Assembly (NCBI GenBank): GCA_002731665.1
Contig: PCCJ01000061.1
Coordinates: 1-18,061, forward strand
Length of the DNA: 18,061 nucleotides
Source: Actinomycetota bacterium
GTDB taxonomy: Bacteria; Actinomycetota; Acidimicrobiia; Acidimicrobiales; Poriferisodaliceae
Reading direction: 5' to 3'
Part shown: piece after piece, positions 7,698 to 15,041 of the stretch
Position numbering within the stretch: the first letter of the stretch is position 1
How the letters are laid out: the number at the start of each line of letters is the position of its first letter
Translations under genes and position numbers: made by a program
Notes under the pieces: model-generated
Database searches by the model: none
Seen by the model: the letters and a program-made list of their open reading frames with translations, nothing else
What the model was told of the DNA's origin: nothing

Positions 7698-9167
7698 ATG
7701 GCTGTAATCATTTCTATTGACGCCGGCACAACCGGAGTTCGAACGTTTGCTCTAGATGAAAATGGTGTTCAAGTCGGGCTTGCCTACAAAGAGTTCACCC
7801 AGCATTATCCATTTCCTGGGTGGGTGGAACATGATCCAACAGAAATATGGGTTGCTGTTCAGGACACTATAAGAGAGCTAGCTAAGACTCTAAGTGAACC
7901 AATCGCATGTATCGGTATAGCGAACCAGCGTGAAACAGCTGTGGTCTGGAACAGATCTAGTGGTTTACCTTTGGCCCCGGCGATTGTTTGGCAAGACAGG
8001 AGAACGACGAAACGTTGCAGCCAGTTAGAACAACAAGGCCATCTGGGTCTAGTGAGGAATGCAACGGGTCTTGTCCTCGACCCTTACTTTAGCGCGACTA
8101 AGTTTGAATGGTTCCTCGAATCCGGAGGTGTTCCACTATCAGCAGACTTAGCTTTTGGCACTATCGACTCTTGGCTCATATGGCAGCTAACCGGCGGGTC
8201 AGTACATGCCACCGATCCAAGCAACGCTTCACGAACAATGTTGTTCGACATATCTCAAAACTGCTGGTCTGAACAACTTTGTCAACTGTTCAAAATACCT
8301 CAGAGCACGTTACCCGATGTCCTTCCTTCCTCGGGCCGTCTCGGGGTGACAGCAAATTCGACCGAATTCGGCCCGGGAATTCCAATAAGCGGTGTCGCCG
8401 GCGATCAGCAGTCAGCACTCTTTGGCCAGGCATGCCTTGAACCCGGAATGACCAAAAACACTTACGGCACCGGCTCTTTCGTACTAATGAACGTAGGCGA
8501 AGTTTGTCCGAAACCCATTGATGGTCTATTGAATACCATTGCTTGGGACCTAGGCGATGGTCCTGTTTTCGCATTAGAGGGAGCAATTTTTGCCACTGGA
8601 GCTGCGATACAATGGTTGCGAGATGGGTTGCAAATTATAAAACAAGCATCAGACATTTCATCGTTAGCTGAATCTGCAGACTCCAACACTGAAGTTTTTT
8701 TTGTTCCAGCATTCGCAGGACTTGGCAGTCCGTGGTGGGATCCCACGGCTCGTGGAATGTTACTAGGGCTTACAAGCGGAACTGGCCGAGCAGACATAGC
8801 GCTAGCTACGCTTCAATCTATTGCGCTTCAGACGCGAGATGTTATTGATGCAATGACTACTTCGGCCAACTACGAAATCAAAGCGTTACGCGTGGACGGA
8901 GGAGCATCAGTCTCTGATTTACTTCTTCAGATTCAAGCAGACCAACTCAATGTTCCCGTTCAACGCTCAGAAGTCACTGAAGCAACGGCTCTTGGAGCTG
9001 CAATGCTTGCAGGCCTAGCAGAAGGTGTGTGGTCTAGTGTCAGCGAGGTGCAAGACGCGTGGACATTAGGTCAAGAGTTTTTGCCACGACAACCGCTATC
9101 AGAAGCTGCAGAGCTCCATGAAAAGTGGAGAAGAGCGGTCGAGCGATCCCGTGCTTGGGCGAGCTGA
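7698..9167 (+). CDS. glpK: Glycerol kinase
   Basis: Cytoplasmic FGGY-family kinase making sn-glycerol 3-phosphate from glycerol and ATP; 489 residues, near the family norm of about 500. N-terminal domain: phosphate-binding DAGTTGVRTF (8-17), glycerol contacts R78/E79 in NQRET, IVWQDRR (96-102) and Y130. C-terminal domain: D236/Q237 in GVAGDQQSALFGQ, YGTGSF (256-261), FAGLGSPWWD (339-348) and LRVDGGAS (397-404). The start is ATG with AAGG 7 bases upstream; the gene ends in tandem stops TGA-TAA. The loop before GVAGDQQ reads FGPGIPIS and lacks the GGTR residues that bind fructose 1,6-bisphosphate in the E. coli enzyme. No glpF or glpD lies nearby, so the glycerol pathway is completed elsewhere. 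Confidence 0.95.
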   Translation: MAVIISIDAGTTGVRTFALDENGVQVGLAYKEFTQHYPFPGWVEHDPTEIWVAVQDTIRELAKTLSEPIACIGIANQRETAVVWNRSSGLPLAPAIVWQDRRTTKRCSQLEQQGHLGLVRNATGLVLDPYFSATKFEWFLESGGVPLSADLAFGTIDSWLIWQLTGGSVHATDPSNASRTMLFDISQNCWSEQLCQLFKIPQSTLPDVLPSSGRLGVTANSTEFGPGIPISGVAGDQQSALFGQACLEPGMTKNTYGTGSFVLMNVGEVCPKPIDGLLNTIAWDLGDGPVFALEGAIFATGAAIQWLRDGLQIIKQASDISSLAESADSNTEVFFVPAFAGLGSPWWDPTARGMLLGLTSGTGRADIALATLQSIALQTRDVIDAMTTSANYEIKALRVDGGASVSDLLLQIQADQLNVPVQRSEVTEATALGAAMLAGLAEGVWSSVSEVQDAWTLGQEFLPRQPLSEAAELHEKWRRAVERSRAWAS

Positions 9168-9208
9168 TAAGTCTCATTTACAGGTTTGGTAAAACTCTAG
9201 CGCAAAAA

Positions 9209-10387
9209 CTATTTTTCAAGCAGATCTAACCCACCCGCTATCTGACTCATAGCCTGACGGATTCTTTGTTCATTCTCCACTAGAGCGAATCTCACATACC
9301 CCTCTCCTCCTGGACCGAAACCGACTCCAGGAGAGAGGGCTACATTAGAAGAATTGAGAACGTGCTTACAGAAATCTACCGATCCCATCGCTCTGTAGGC
9401 GTCAGGTATAGGAGCCCACAGAAACATCGTGCCCTTAGGGGCGTCCACATTCCAACCTAAACGATTAAGGCCCCTAGCCAACGTATCTCGACGAGATTGA
9501 TACACACCTAAAACCTGGTTTGGGAAATCTAGCTCTTCATTCATAACCACTGTCGCAGCTATTTGAATCGGCTGGAAAGTTCCATAGTCAAGATAGCTTT
9601 TAAGCTTTGCTAGAGCAGCTATTACTTCGGGGTTTCCAACACAAAAAGCTACTCGCCAGCCAGGCATCGAGAACGTTTTTGTCAAGCTATAGAATTCAAC
9701 GGCGACATCTTTGGCGCCGTCAGCTTCTAAAATTGAAGGTGGCTTATATCCATCGAACCCTATACCGGCATAGGCGAAATCGTGAACTAAAATCACGTCT
9801 CGCTCTTTCGCGAAATCCACAATCCGTTGCATAAATGGAAGATCGACACATGTCGTCGTCGGATTGTGAGGAAACGAAAGAACGATGACTCGTGGTCGTG
9901 GCCAGGAATACTCAAATCGTTCTACCAAGTTATCGAAAAAATCTTCTCCCGTTGTTAGTGGAACTTCTCGAACATCAGCACCGGCGAACAACGGACCAAA
10001 TATGTGGATCGGGTACGAGGGTGCTGGCACCAGACAAGCATCACCTGGCCCCAAGAGTGTCCACATCAAATGGGAAAAACCTTCTTTAGCGCCGATGGTG
10101 TTTATGACTTCGGTCTCAGGGTCTAAGTCAACACCCCAGTTACGTTTATAAAGATCGGCTACTGCCTGACGAAGTTTCGGAATACCCCTGCTTGCCGAAT
10201 AACGATGATTTCTTTCGTTCTCAGCTGCTTCACCTAATTTAGTTACCGCTCGCTCCGGAGAAGGGATATCAGGATTTCCAAAACCTAGATCGATTACATC
10301 TTCTCCAGATCGTCTTCGTTCGACCTTCAAAGAATCTATGATCGTAAACACGTACGGTGGGAGATTGTTTATGCGTCTGAATTCCAC
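9209..10387 (-). CDS. alaC: AlaC-like pyridoxal-phosphate aminotransferase
   Basis: Class I/II aminotransferase of 392 residues, close along its whole length to the AlaC glutamate-pyruvate transaminase type, which makes alanine from pyruvate. Shared features are RINNLPPYVF (5-14), DLGFGNPD (33-40), YSASRGIPKLR (63-73), N175 in FPHNPT, D203 and Y206 in VHDFAYAGI, the Schiff-base lysine K237 in SLTKTFSMPGWR, and the substrate-carboxylate arginine R366 in YVRFAL. LL-diaminopimelate aminotransferase is a near relative and remains possible. The start is GTG, the first start after an in-frame TGA; AGGA lies only 2 bases upstream, an unusually short spacing. It is last in a probable minus-strand operon, 65 bases after the SRPBCC gene, and converges on glpK. 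Confidence 0.88.
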   Translation of the reverse strand: MEFRRINNLPPYVFTIIDSLKVERRRSGEDVIDLGFGNPDIPSPERAVTKLGEAAENERNHRYSASRGIPKLRQAVADLYKRNWGVDLDPETEVINTIGAKEGFSHLMWTLLGPGDACLVPAPSYPIHIFGPLFAGADVREVPLTTGEDFFDNLVERFEYSWPRPRVIVLSFPHNPTTTCVDLPFMQRIVDFAKERDVILVHDFAYAGIGFDGYKPPSILEADGAKDVAVEFYSLTKTFSMPGWRVAFCVGNPEVIAALAKLKSYLDYGTFQPIQIAATVVMNEELDFPNQVLGVYQSRRDTLARGLNRLGWNVDAPKGTMFLWAPIPDAYRAMGSVDFCKHVLNSSNVALSPGVGFGPGGEGYVRFALVENEQRIRQAMSQIAGGLDLLEK

Positions 10388-10452
10388 TTTCCTGAGGGTA
10401 CCGGCGTCTCACCTCAGTAAACATTTATTCCGTCGGCTTGTTAGAAGTTTGC

Positions 10453-10896
10453 CTATTTCTCTAGTCGAGCTTGAAGGTCATCCAGCGCTGCATGCATAAT
10501 TCTGCCTTCTGCTCTGCGCTTCACAAAACCTGGAAGCGGGATAGCAAGTTCTACTGCCAATTCATAGACAACTTGGGTTTTTTCTTCATCATCATCGAGT
10601 GCGAGAAAGCGATAACATCCATCAAGTTTTTTTACTATATCGCCGCTAAGGAGACGCCAACTGATTGCGTTGGGAGATTCAGAATGATCATAGGCAAGCG
10701 TATACGTAGCGCTACGCCCCATAGCCGCAGCTCGAAATGCCACCTCATTAGGCCGGTCTTGAGCATCTCTCGAAATAATATTTACCTCTCGTAAATCGTT
10801 CACCCATAGCGCATAGCTCTCTATGTCCGCTACAAGGTCATGGCATTGTGACGGACTTGCGTCTATTGTCCGAGCGACTTTTAGTTCATCAACCAT
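10453..10896 (-). CDS. SRPBCC (START-like) domain protein
   Basis: Small cytoplasmic protein of 147 residues filled by one SRPBCC/polyketide-cyclase-type fold, which forms a deep pocket for hydrophobic ligands. Typical elements are TIDASPSQCHDLVADIESYALWV (in two parts, 10-21 and 22-32), a central strand region ending in ISWRLLSGD (78-86), and a C-terminal helix beginning PLPGFVKRRAEGRI (120-133). The start is ATG at 10896 with a strong AGGAG (10903-10907 on the plus strand) 6 bases upstream. A homologue sits near pimB in mycobacteria (Rv2185c, from memory), so a lipid-related role is plausible, but the ligand is unknown. Confidence 0.82.
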   Translation of the reverse strand: MVDELKVARTIDASPSQCHDLVADIESYALWVNDLREVNIISRDAQDRPNEVAFRAAAMGRSATYTLAYDHSESPNAISWRLLSGDIVKKLDGCYRFLALDDDEEKTQVVYELAVELAIPLPGFVKRRAEGRIMHAALDDLQARLEK

Positions 10897-10943
10897 TACC
10901 GGCTCCTACGCATCCTAGGCACTACCATCTAACCATGCTTCTG

Positions 10944-11399
10944 CTAATCGATCGAGTCATCTCGACGAGGAAATTTTCCATGCTTGGCTCCCCAGAGTGC
11001 CAAAAGGCCGATTATCAGAGTTGGGGCTAATACTCCAAAAGCAAGTGTTGAATACGGCCGTATAGCCGCCACCAGGACCACCGAGAAACTTTGGAAAAAA
11101 AGCGAGACCAAGAAAATTTTTTGCACAGGCTTCGGCACTGAGCCTTGAAGCAAAAACAAGTTTCCCACATTCACAATTTCAAATTTGCTTCGGCTTAGCC
11201 CAACTAACAAAGCTATTAGCAAACAACTGAGTCCAAGAAAAAAATAGCTGCAGGAAACAACAGCCACCAGAATGCCAAAACGGTCCATATCGATCAGTCC
11301 AACTACAAGAAACGGGATCAAAGCAACAGTGGACTGCCAGGCAAGAGCAATAATCCAAAGCCCCTCACTCTCGCCATTGGTTAACGGTTTTCTATCCAT
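10944..11399 (-). CDS. Four-helix membrane protein of unknown function
   Basis: 151-residue protein with four predicted membrane segments (about 14-36, 41-68, 94-113 and 118-137) and short hydrophilic ends, the last basic-acidic KFPRRDDSID. I recognise no catalytic motif or named family. The start is ATG at 11399, with GAGGAG some 12 bases upstream, rather far for a ribosome site. It lies between the pimB-like gene (56 bases away) and the SRPBCC gene (47 bases away) on the same strand. An unnamed protein (Rv2186c) holds the same slot in M. tuberculosis from memory, which suggests a conserved link to mannolipid or envelope metabolism; this is inference. Confidence 0.7.
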   Translation of the reverse strand: MDRKPLTNGESEGLWIIALAWQSTVALIPFLVVGLIDMDRFGILVAVVSCSYFFLGLSCLLIALLVGLSRSKFEIVNVGNLFLLQGSVPKPVQKIFLVSLFFQSFSVVLVAAIRPYSTLAFGVLAPTLIIGLLALWGAKHGKFPRRDDSID

Positions 11400-11455
11400 A
11401 GCAGATCAATTTCTCTCCTCAACCAGTGACTTTGGGCTGCTTCGACTTGAGTTTC

Positions 11456-12568
11456 TCAACTAAGTGCACTCTCTAACTGTTCCGCTAAAACGTCATAAGA
11501 GAATATAGTCTCTGATCTTTTCCTCCCATAGCCAGCCATCGAGCGGCGTTTAGCAGGGTCTCGAAGCAAGGAAGTTATCATTTCAGCAAGTTGGTGTTCG
11601 TCTTTAGGATGATCAATTATCAAGCCAGATAGTTCATCTTCTACAGCTTCATGAGCTCCACCAGACCTACCCGCAATCTGCGGGACCCCGCTGGCCGCTG
11701 CTTCAACGAATACGATACCAAAACCTTCTTGTTCGAGACCAGCCCAACGATTCCTGCAAGGCATTACGAAGAGGTCGCTCATTCCAAATGTTGCGGACAA
11801 GTCAGAATCATCAACTCGACCTAGGAACGCAACGGGCAATTCTAGTTTTTTACTAATATTTTTTAGTCTCTTATGATCACGACCGCTTCCACCTATCGCT
11901 AGCTGGATGTCTGGCATATCAGCTCTAACAAGGTCAACCGCACGAATCAACCGGTCAAATCCTTTACGAGGAACCAGCCTACTTACCGCAAGTATTAGGG
12001 GCCCTGCGTGCAAACCATATCTGTCACGAATGGACTTTCTTTCCAGTGAGCTAAGCGGTTTAAACCTGTTGGTATCAACTCCTGGAGGGATTTCCTTAAC
12101 CGTTAAGGAAGTCCTTGCAGCAAGTTCACCTTCTTTGGCAGCATATCCACCGGCCGACAAAACAAACTCCGACTTTCTCAGCACCCGACCTAGAAGGTGG
12201 CGACTAACCGGCAACCGCCCAGGAACAGTGATTTCTGCTCCATGGAGCACTACGGCATAGGGAATTCTCAGAGACGGACCCAAATGACCCAAGGGCAACG
12301 CCGGATCCAGCACGACAAGTTCGGCTTCCATAGCTGCAGCCTCATCTCTGATCCGCTGAGCTAGATAAGGGTGTGGCAAGAGAACTTTATTCTTACCTCT
12401 TACTATTTTGTAAGGCTGGGTCCGATCCCATTGCTCTGCTTTTGGATGTGGAGTAGTCATCACAGCAAATTGGTCTGGAGGAAGTCTGCGCCAAAGTTCC
12501 CATAAGTAATTCTGAATTCCACCAACTTTAGGAGGAAAATCATTCGTTACTAGCAAGTGACGTTTCAC
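11456..12568 (-). CDS. pimB: GT4 glycosyltransferase, PimB-like phosphatidylinositol mannosyltransferase
   Basis: GT-B fold glycosyltransferase of family GT4, 370 residues. The acceptor-binding half has FPPKVGGIQNYL (11-22), HGAEITVPGRLP (109-120) and SAGGYAAKEGELA (138-150). The nucleotide-sugar half has R197 and K202 in VSRLVPRKGFD, GRVDDSDL (250-257), MPCRNRWAGLEQEGFG (269-284) and the E-x7-E pair E281/E289. The NRW-GLEQEGFGIVF stretch is characteristic of actinobacterial PimB', which moves mannose from GDP-mannose to phosphatidylinositol monomannoside at the inner face of the membrane. The start is GTG, overlapping the queG stop as GTGA (12565-12568), so translation is coupled to queG. 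The exact acceptor is not proven by sequence. Confidence 0.87.
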   Translation of the reverse strand: MKRHLLVTNDFPPKVGGIQNYLWELWRRLPPDQFAVMTTPHPKAEQWDRTQPYKIVRGKNKVLLPHPYLAQRIRDEAAAMEAELVVLDPALPLGHLGPSLRIPYAVVLHGAEITVPGRLPVSRHLLGRVLRKSEFVLSAGGYAAKEGELAARTSLTVKEIPPGVDTNRFKPLSSLERKSIRDRYGLHAGPLILAVSRLVPRKGFDRLIRAVDLVRADMPDIQLAIGGSGRDHKRLKNISKKLELPVAFLGRVDDSDLSATFGMSDLFVMPCRNRWAGLEQEGFGIVFVEAAASGVPQIAGRSGGAHEAVEDELSGLIIDHPKDEHQLAEMITSLLRDPAKRRSMAGYGRKRSETIFSYDVLAEQLESALS

Positions 12569-13686
12569 GCCGATTCCATCATTTCCAATTCGTTACTTAC
12601 CCATCTATTCGGATCATCTCTAGTCAAAGATTCGTAACCAACTTGCAAGAACAAGTGATTTAAGCCCAGTTGACGAGCAGCCCAAACCGCATGCGCCCGA
12701 ACTATTGCAGAATCTGACTTGAGACCGCCAAATACGACCGACTCAACTGCAGAATCTGAACCATCAGCTACATTAGCGAGAACCACTAATGCATTCCTTC
12801 GAAGATATTCGGCTCTGCGGCGTGGAATATACCAATGTTCATATTTTTTCATAAGAGCATCATCTGTCGACTGTAGTAGTTTAACCAATTCAACCGTTCG
12901 GCTTCGATTAGTAGCTTGAATCCGAACTGTCTCTTTACCATCATTCACAGGACACACCGTTTGGCAGTCATCGCAACCATATAGACGATCACCCAGTACA
13001 ACGCGAAATTCCACCGGGAAAATTCCTTGCGCTTGAACTAACCAAGCCAAACATTTATTCGCATCCAAAACTCCTTCTTCATCAAGAGCGCCCGTTGGGC
13101 ATTCAACTTGGCAACGGCGGCAATCTCCACATCCGTTGCTGTGGTCTTGGCTTTCAATTACGATCTGCCGGTCGGTGACGACTGAGCCAATAACCGTCCA
13201 AGAACCCAGTTCAGGATTGAGCAGCATGCTATTTTTGCCGATCCAACCGAGCCCAGCCCGAACAGCTATAGCTCGGTCAACCAATCGATTATCATCAAAC
13301 ACAACCTCAGCTGCTGACCCTCGAGCATGCAAATAAGACGCAATCGCTTGAAGGCCTGAACGCAACTGACCATATTCATCTCGAGCCACATAATGGGCTA
13401 CCGAGGCTAACCCAGGCCTCGCAGAGCTTAAAGGAGCGTCGTAACGACGAAGAGCGACAACGATAGACTTAGCGCCTTCCAGCAAATCAGCCGGAGAGGT
13501 AGCCCTTTCAGGGTTACCGTAAGTGAAATGCATCCCACCATGAAGGCCTCGTTGTTTTCGGTCTTTGAGATCTCTACGCGCGTCCATCAGAGGATCTACA
13601 GATGCTATTCCGATATCGTCTAGGCCCTCAGAAATTGCTAATTCACGAAGCGCTGAAAAAAGAAACCGGTCATCCACAAGCTCCAT
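12565..13686 (-). CDS. queG: Epoxyqueuosine reductase QueG
   Basis: Cobalamin- and iron-sulfur-dependent reductase for the last step of queuosine synthesis on tRNA; 373 residues, normal length. The N-terminal domain carries FDDNRLVDRA (130-139), where D132 matches the catalytic Asp of the family's VDS motif, followed by RAGLGWIGKNSM (143-154). Two [4Fe-4S] clusters are supplied by C186, C189, C192, C196 and C212, C238, C241, C245 in CGDCRRCQVECP, NKCLAW and YGCDDCQTVCP. A HEAT-like C-terminus follows (about 290-350). The ATG at 13686 shows no ribosome site; the mRNA may start close by. The gene leads the minus-strand cluster and overlaps the pimB-like gene by 4 bases. No other queuosine gene is in view. 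Confidence 0.92.
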   Translation of the reverse strand: MELVDDRFLFSALRELAISEGLDDIGIASVDPLMDARRDLKDRKQRGLHGGMHFTYGNPERATSPADLLEGAKSIVVALRRYDAPLSSARPGLASVAHYVARDEYGQLRSGLQAIASYLHARGSAAEVVFDDNRLVDRAIAVRAGLGWIGKNSMLLNPELGSWTVIGSVVTDRQIVIESQDHSNGCGDCRRCQVECPTGALDEEGVLDANKCLAWLVQAQGIFPVEFRVVLGDRLYGCDDCQTVCPVNDGKETVRIQATNRSRTVELVKLLQSTDDALMKKYEHWYIPRRRAEYLRRNALVVLANVADGSDSAVESVVFGGLKSDSAIVRAHAVWAARQLGLNHLFLQVGYESLTRDDPNRWVSNELEMMESA

Positions 13687-13889
13687 AGTCGCGTTTTAAT
13701 AGCCACAAAACCAGTTCAACCCTTCAACTAAAATTTTTAATATTAGCTATCTAACCATCGAGGGCTTTTATTCTTATGCCCTTAACAAAACCACCACCTC
13801 TTAACTTTCTGGGAGCCTGAAATCATTTGTGCACATGGCTTTGGAATTTTGAGATTTTCTAGAATAAACGTCGATTAACGATTGACTTC

Positions 13890-13958
13890 ATGGATAGTTC
13901 TAAGGACGTCCAAATGTCGGAGGCCGTGCCAAATTGTTGCATGATGCCGTATTACTAA
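13890..13958 (+). other. Possible short leader ORF
   Basis: ATG at 13890 opens a 22-codon frame ending at TAA 13956-13958. Its last residues are NCCMMPYY. The two Cys codons (13935-13940) form the 5' arm of an inverted repeat whose 3' arm lies after the stop. No ribosome site is visible, so translation is doubtful; it is listed because the arrangement resembles leader-peptide attenuation. Confidence 0.2.
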
Positions 13959-13973
13959 CAGTGCAACACGCAC
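13926..13973 (+). repeat. Imperfect stem-loop
   Basis: Inner stem TGTTGCA (13935-13941) pairs with TGCAACA (13962-13968) around a 20-base loop; outer GTGC (13926-13929) pairs with GCAC (13970-13973), leaving a 5/1 internal bulge. Eleven base pairs in all. It could be an RNA structure in the kinase leader or a protein site. Confidence 0.35.
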
Positions 13974-14072
13974 CTCTGCCCGCGACTTTCCAGAAATTAT
14001 CAAGCCGTTTTTCCCGGATAATTAGCGCTACTAAATGCAATTCCGAAATCAGGTCCCTAGGAGTCAGGTTAG

Positions 14073-14088
14073 TTGTCTTCGAAGACAA
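14073..14088. promoter_or_regulatory. 16-base perfect palindrome upstream of the kinase gene
   Basis: TTGTCTTCGAAGACAA is perfectly self-complementary and ends 25 bases before the kinase ATG. A -10-like TAGCAT (14090-14095) follows at once, so the palindrome would occupy the -35/-10 spacer, a usual repressor position. The binding protein is unknown; it does not match the LexA consensus. Confidence 0.45.
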
Positions 14089-14113
14089 GTAGCATATCGA
14101 TAGAGGAATCTTG

Positions 14114-14992
14114 ATGTTCGGCGAAGATACAGACATATGGGTCGGACGCCAGTTCGGCCCCTACAAAATCAGCAGTTTGCTCGGACGCGGAACAGTCGCA
14201 CATGTCTACAGGGCAGAAATTAAAGGCGGAACCGAAGAGGTGGGCCTAAAGATCCTCACTCCCTTTGCCGAGGCGCGGGCTGAAATTAGAGAGTTATTCG
14301 AGCAAGAGCACCGATTAATGAAACGGCTCAATCATCCGAATGTCGTAAACGTTGAGCTGGCTGGGACGATCGCTGGCACCCACTACATGGAAATTGAGAT
14401 CATAGAGGGAAGAACAGTTTGGCAAATTGTTCAAGAAAAAAGACGTCTTAACATTACTGAAAGCATTTCGATTACTAGGCAAATTTGCATGGCTCTCAGC
14501 CACGTGCATCAAAACAATATTATTCACAGAGATGTGAAGCCCTCTAATGTCATGCTAACTGATAATGGGCAGGCGATTTTATTTGACTTCGGTCTTGCTC
14601 ATGATCTCAAAGGGCCCCCACCACCTGAAGGAAGAGTTTTCGGTTCGCCGATGTTTCTAGCGCCCGAACAGGCTCTCGGCCAACCCGTAGATCAGCGGAC
14701 AGATCTTTACTCGCTCGGGGCAACGCTCTATCGTCTAGCCGCAGGCGCCGCGCCTTTTTATGGAGAACGAAATGATCTATTGCATGCCCATGTCAATCTG
14801 ACTCCTCCGGACCCTCGCGACGCAGGTGTTCCAGACGCATTGGCCAGTCTCATCCTGCGCTCAATGTCCAAAAATCCTGATGAACGCTTTCAAAGCGGCA
14901 ACGACTTTGCCGATGAGCTCGCGAGCTTAGACCCCATTGAACCAGAAACACCCGCGAAAAAAAGTCTTATACAACGCATAACACGTCGTTAA
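14114..14992 (+). CDS. Soluble Hanks-type Ser/Thr protein kinase
   Basis: Protein kinase of 292 residues that is nearly all catalytic domain. Visible are the glycine loop LLGRGTVAHVYRA (22-34), the ATP-anchoring lysine K46 in VGLKIL, the helix-C glutamate probably E65, the catalytic loop HRDVKPSN (138-145) with D140 and N145, the metal-binding D158 in DFGLA, FLAPEQ (181-186) closing the activation segment, D197 in DLYSLG and R258. No membrane segment, PASTA repeat or other sensor domain is present, unlike PknA/PknB; a short basic tail (KKSLIQRITRR) ends the protein. I prefer ATG at 14114 over TTG at 14111 because AGAGGA (14102-14107) is 6 bases before it. Substrates are unknown. The nuclease gene is 49 bases downstream but has its own promoter. 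Confidence 0.9.
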   Translation: MFGEDTDIWVGRQFGPYKISSLLGRGTVAHVYRAEIKGGTEEVGLKILTPFAEARAEIRELFEQEHRLMKRLNHPNVVNVELAGTIAGTHYMEIEIIEGRTVWQIVQEKRRLNITESISITRQICMALSHVHQNNIIHRDVKPSNVMLTDNGQAILFDFGLAHDLKGPPPPEGRVFGSPMFLAPEQALGQPVDQRTDLYSLGATLYRLAAGAAPFYGERNDLLHAHVNLTPPDPRDAGVPDALASLILRSMSKNPDERFQSGNDFADELASLDPIEPETPAKKSLIQRITRR

Positions 14993-15013
14993 TACTATCG
15001 GCTTCTTACCTTT

Positions 15014-15029
15014 TCGAACATATGTTCGC
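15014..15029 (+). promoter_or_regulatory. LexA (SOS) box
   Basis: TCGAACATATGTTCGC contains the 14-base perfect palindrome CGAACATATGTTCG (15015-15028), an exact match to the CGAAC-N4-GTTCG operator used by LexA in Gram-positive bacteria including actinobacteria. It ends 12 bases before the start codon of a DNA-repair nuclease gene and abuts a -10-like hexamer, so bound LexA would block transcription. Confidence 0.88.
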
Positions 15030-15035
15030 TATCAT
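15030..15035 (+). promoter_or_regulatory. -10 element of a probably leaderless promoter
   Basis: TATCAT fits the actinobacterial TANNNT -10 pattern and ends 6 bases before the ATG at 15042. Transcription would then begin at or next to the A of the start codon. There is no ribosome site upstream of that ATG, consistent with a leaderless mRNA. Confidence 0.5.
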
Positions 15036-15041
15036 GGGCGT

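Larger units (their letters stand above)
13687..14113. other. Divergent intergenic region with inverted repeats
   Basis: 427 bases without a convincing protein gene, between queG (minus) and the kinase (plus). It contains AGGGC/GCCCT arms (13761-13765 and 13778-13782), a TGTTGCA/TGCAACA inverted repeat (13935-13941 and 13962-13968), a 16-base perfect palindrome (14073-14088) and a possible 22-codon ORF at 13890-13958. It must hold promoters for both neighbouring genes. No tRNA or known riboswitch motif was recognised. Confidence 0.5.

Noticed and set aside
9177..9193. TTTAC/GTAAA stem between glpK and alaC as a terminator
   Set aside because: It has only five mostly A-T pairs and no U-run in either direction; too weak to call.
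13761..13782. AGGGC/GCCCT hairpin upstream of queG as a terminator or attenuator
   Set aside because: It has five pairs with a 12-base loop and no U-run or linked leader; kept only as part of the intergenic description.
13857..13864. TTCTAGAA palindrome
   Set aside because: An 8-base AT-rich palindrome is expected by chance in a window of this size and has no promoter context.
14111..14113. TTG as kinase start codon
   Set aside because: The ATG at 14114 has AGAGGA at ideal spacing (6 bases); TTG would leave only 3.
13900..14136. 78-codon minus-strand frame in the queG-kinase intergenic region
   Set aside because: It overlaps the kinase start, has no ribosome site or recognisable motif, and shows irregular composition; chance is more likely.
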